The notes below the pieces were generated by a model. It was not told the origin of the DNA, did no database searches, and saw only the letters and a list, made by a program, of their open reading frames with translations. A stretch of DNA of 64,000 nt from Vermamoeba vermiformis (taxonomy: Eukaryota; Tubulinea; Echinamoebida): the NCBI GenBank assembly GCA_045837725.1, contig JBEWZL010000260.1, positions 186,001 to 250,000 on the forward strand, given 5' to 3'. Positions 62,070-64,000 of the stretch are shown in pieces; positions within the stretch are counted from its first letter, which is position 1; the number at the start of each line of letters is the position of its first letter. Both the position numbers and the translations under genes were made by a program.

Positions 62070-64000
62070 TTATTTTTTCGGCCGTGCCTTCGCTCTTTCT
62101 AATTCTTCTTTTATAAAATTTATCACTCGGGCATATCGCTCGTCTTCAGGCGATGCAGGTTTACATACATTACTATAAAAATAAATATTAGAACTCATAA
62201 GGAAGTTGGATGGATCTTCGTTTGTTTTCAGATCTTACCGATGGTTCTGGTCGAGCATAAAGAACTTATGATTTTCACCTAAGAATTTTGGATTGGCTGA
62301 ATCTTCATCTACAATCTAAGTCAAGTGATTAGACCAAAACAATAGCCAGATCTTGAACTAGATCTTGTCGTACCTGGTAACACGTGACTGTATGAGTTAT
62401 TGGCGCACCGAAGCATGTGATCGTCTCTCCGAAGCTATTATAACAAAGTATTAATATTATTAAGGGTTAAAATAACTACTAGGCGTAATAATTATTACCT
62501 CAAAGTTGACACGTGAGGAGCTATCTTTGGGAATGCTTCATTGAGTTCCTTTAATCGATTATTTTCGGGACTTAATTCTACCATGGCGGCAGTGCCTCTG
62601 TTAATGTGAAGTATATGTTAGACACTTATAAGTATGAGCAGATCAGCTTCGATAAGTACCTGAAGATGACGTCCAAGTAACCTTTGTCGTAGTACGTCAA
62701 TTTGCTTCCCATATGCGGTGTAGAATAAAATACTACAGCGACGGTATTATCCAAAATATTTTTATATTGCTATATTAAATATGTATTAGTACTTGTGATT
62801 AAGGTTCGAAACTGCAGATCGAGATCGAGATCTACTTACCGGTTCGTTATGTGCAAATAACAACAGTTGTTTAATAACGAGGCCTCCAAAAGAATGACAG
62901 ACAAATACTACCGGTCTTTTGTTTCCGACAGCAGCGAGTTTTAATTTCTCTAAAACAGCGCGTGCTTGTTCAGGGATCGGCAGTGCCGTTCCCGTCCAAT
63001 GTGACAAAAAGATCTACATGTGTTGTTAGATAATATAATATGGCTTATTATCATTGCTATCAATCTTACATCGTAACCAACGGACAGAACACGAGAGTTA
63101 GGCAGATCTTTCGGCAACCAATCTCTCGGCCATGAAACATTGCTGTTCTCTTCTGAACCTCGCCAAGTACTCACAGGATGTCCAGTAATACCATGAATAA
63201 ATCTGCATTTATGAATAAACGGGTCAATATGGATCCGGTGCCTAAAAAGGTAAAATATTTGGATCGAGCTTACACAAAGTCAACTTCAGGCTCGAAGTTC
63301 TTTCGTTCTAACTGTGACGGATCAGGATATAGCAAGTAAATGCCTTCAGCATATTTAGGGCCTTTGAGCTGTACGTCTGCAAGTGTTGCTTGTGTTCGAA
63401 TCGCTTCAGATCTGACCGTCGGATCTTTCGACAATAAACCTTCTCTCAATATGACCTTTAACTCTGACTTGTCTTTTAATGCTTTAGGCTCTACATTGCA
63501 ACATCAATGTTAGTACTTTAACCTTAGTATTAGCCTATCTATAATCTTACCATTGACGGCAAGGTTAGCTATGGCACGCATCATGTACCGTTTTGTTTCA
63601 AGCGTTTGACTCTTGTTAAGCATTACAACTGAATAGAATGTCAATAAATTGTTAGTTTTGAATGCAAATGCTGCTTTACCTGTTTGCCAAAGTTCACTGT
63701 CTTGCGATACAACCCTTTTTGAAATTGCAGCTGTGCGGATAGGGATTAATATTTAAAAAATCCTTATTAATCATAATGAATGAATAAATCATACCGTTTC
63801 TAAATACATTTGAACAGATTCTTGCCACTTGAACTTCAAATTTGGGATCGGTAAAAGTAGAAAGAGTGTTTCTGCTGACAATATCATGATCAGCTACATC
63901 CTCATCTTCTTCAATTAACCGCAGTATATCATTGGCCCCTTTTTGTGCAGGTTGCGTTGCATTTTTCGGCTGCGTTCTGAATTGCTTGATCAGCTGAAAC
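62070..64000 (-). CDS. SERAC1-like serine lipase (5' end beyond the window)
   Basis: Eleven exons are in view: one from the window edge to 63795, then 63730-63680, 63628-63551, 63490-63274, 63202-63070, 63013-62840, 62769-62660, 62597-62499, 62434-62374, 62315-62239 and 62172-62070. The N-terminal part (QTLETKRYMMRAIANLAVNE) looks like armadillo-type helices. The alpha/beta-hydrolase domain has FIHGITGHPVSTWRG, the nucleophile Ser in RPVVFVCHSFGGLVIKQLLL, and FYSTPHMGSKL. The acid/His side includes GAPITHTVTCYQIVDEDSA and DQNHRNVCKP. SERAC1 remodels phosphatidylglycerol at ER-mitochondria contacts. The element is CHSFGG, with Cys instead of the first Gly. The window cuts the start. Confidence 0.88.

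Overview
The window looks like nuclear DNA of a unicellular eukaryote. It is AT-rich and gene-dense: about 33 protein genes and one tRNA gene in 64 kb, on both strands, with spacers often under 300 bases. Almost every gene is split by short GT-AG introns (mostly 45-120 bases) with a TACTAAT/CTAAC-like branch site just upstream of the acceptor. The gene set suggests a free-living amoeba, most likely Amoebozoa: a UGA-encoded selenoprotein with a SECIS element, receptor kinases, PA-type seven-helix receptors, a POB1/LRB-like BTB protein, trehalose enzymes and GPI-anchored cysteine-rich surface proteins. The lineage is an inference. I built the exon models by hand from splice sites and frame; nearly all close in frame.

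Layout. 1-7.2 kb: a kinase tail, an orphan protein, an ankyrin protein, D-serine dehydratase, selenoprotein F (UGA codon at 5249-5251, SECIS at 4633-4723) and, divergently, RNA polymerase subunit RPB5. 7.7-14.8 kb: a BTB-BACK protein, a secreted PIG-L-type deacetylase and a receptor kinase with tyrosine-kinase motifs. 15.6-19.3 kb: a tandem pair of secreted GPI-type proteins with different proline repeats. 19.7-31.5 kb: mevalonate kinase, a PA-domain seven-helix protein, a lectin-EGF protein, an atypical kinase with a possible nuclease-like N-terminus and an F-box/LRR gene.

31.7-45.8 kb: a GH15 glucosidase/trehalase and a GH13 trehalose synthase, convergent and likely both in trehalose metabolism. 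A tRNA-Val(CAC) gene lies inside the last intron of the synthase. Then come a MINDY deubiquitinase, a 3CxxC zinc protein, a small Cys/His protein, a cytochrome b5-like protein, a second PA seven-helix paralogue and a probable mitochondrial membrane protein. 46-64 kb: spliceosomal GTPase SNU114/EFTUD2, glutathionyl-hydroquinone reductase, a complex III core-2-like M16 protein, a UBA-UBX-RING protein, a degenerate ARF-like protein, a GPI-type surface protein, a gene relic, a local duplication with a purine tract, a large Pro-rich nuclear protein (possibly MED15-like) and a SERAC1-like lipase cut by the window end.

Four gene models need one base more or fewer than the sequence shows (near 2.95, 26.49, 29.97 and 47.54 kb). 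Two of these sit in short homopolymer runs, so residual sequence errors are the simplest explanation. I saw no virus-like element, transposon or CRISPR array.
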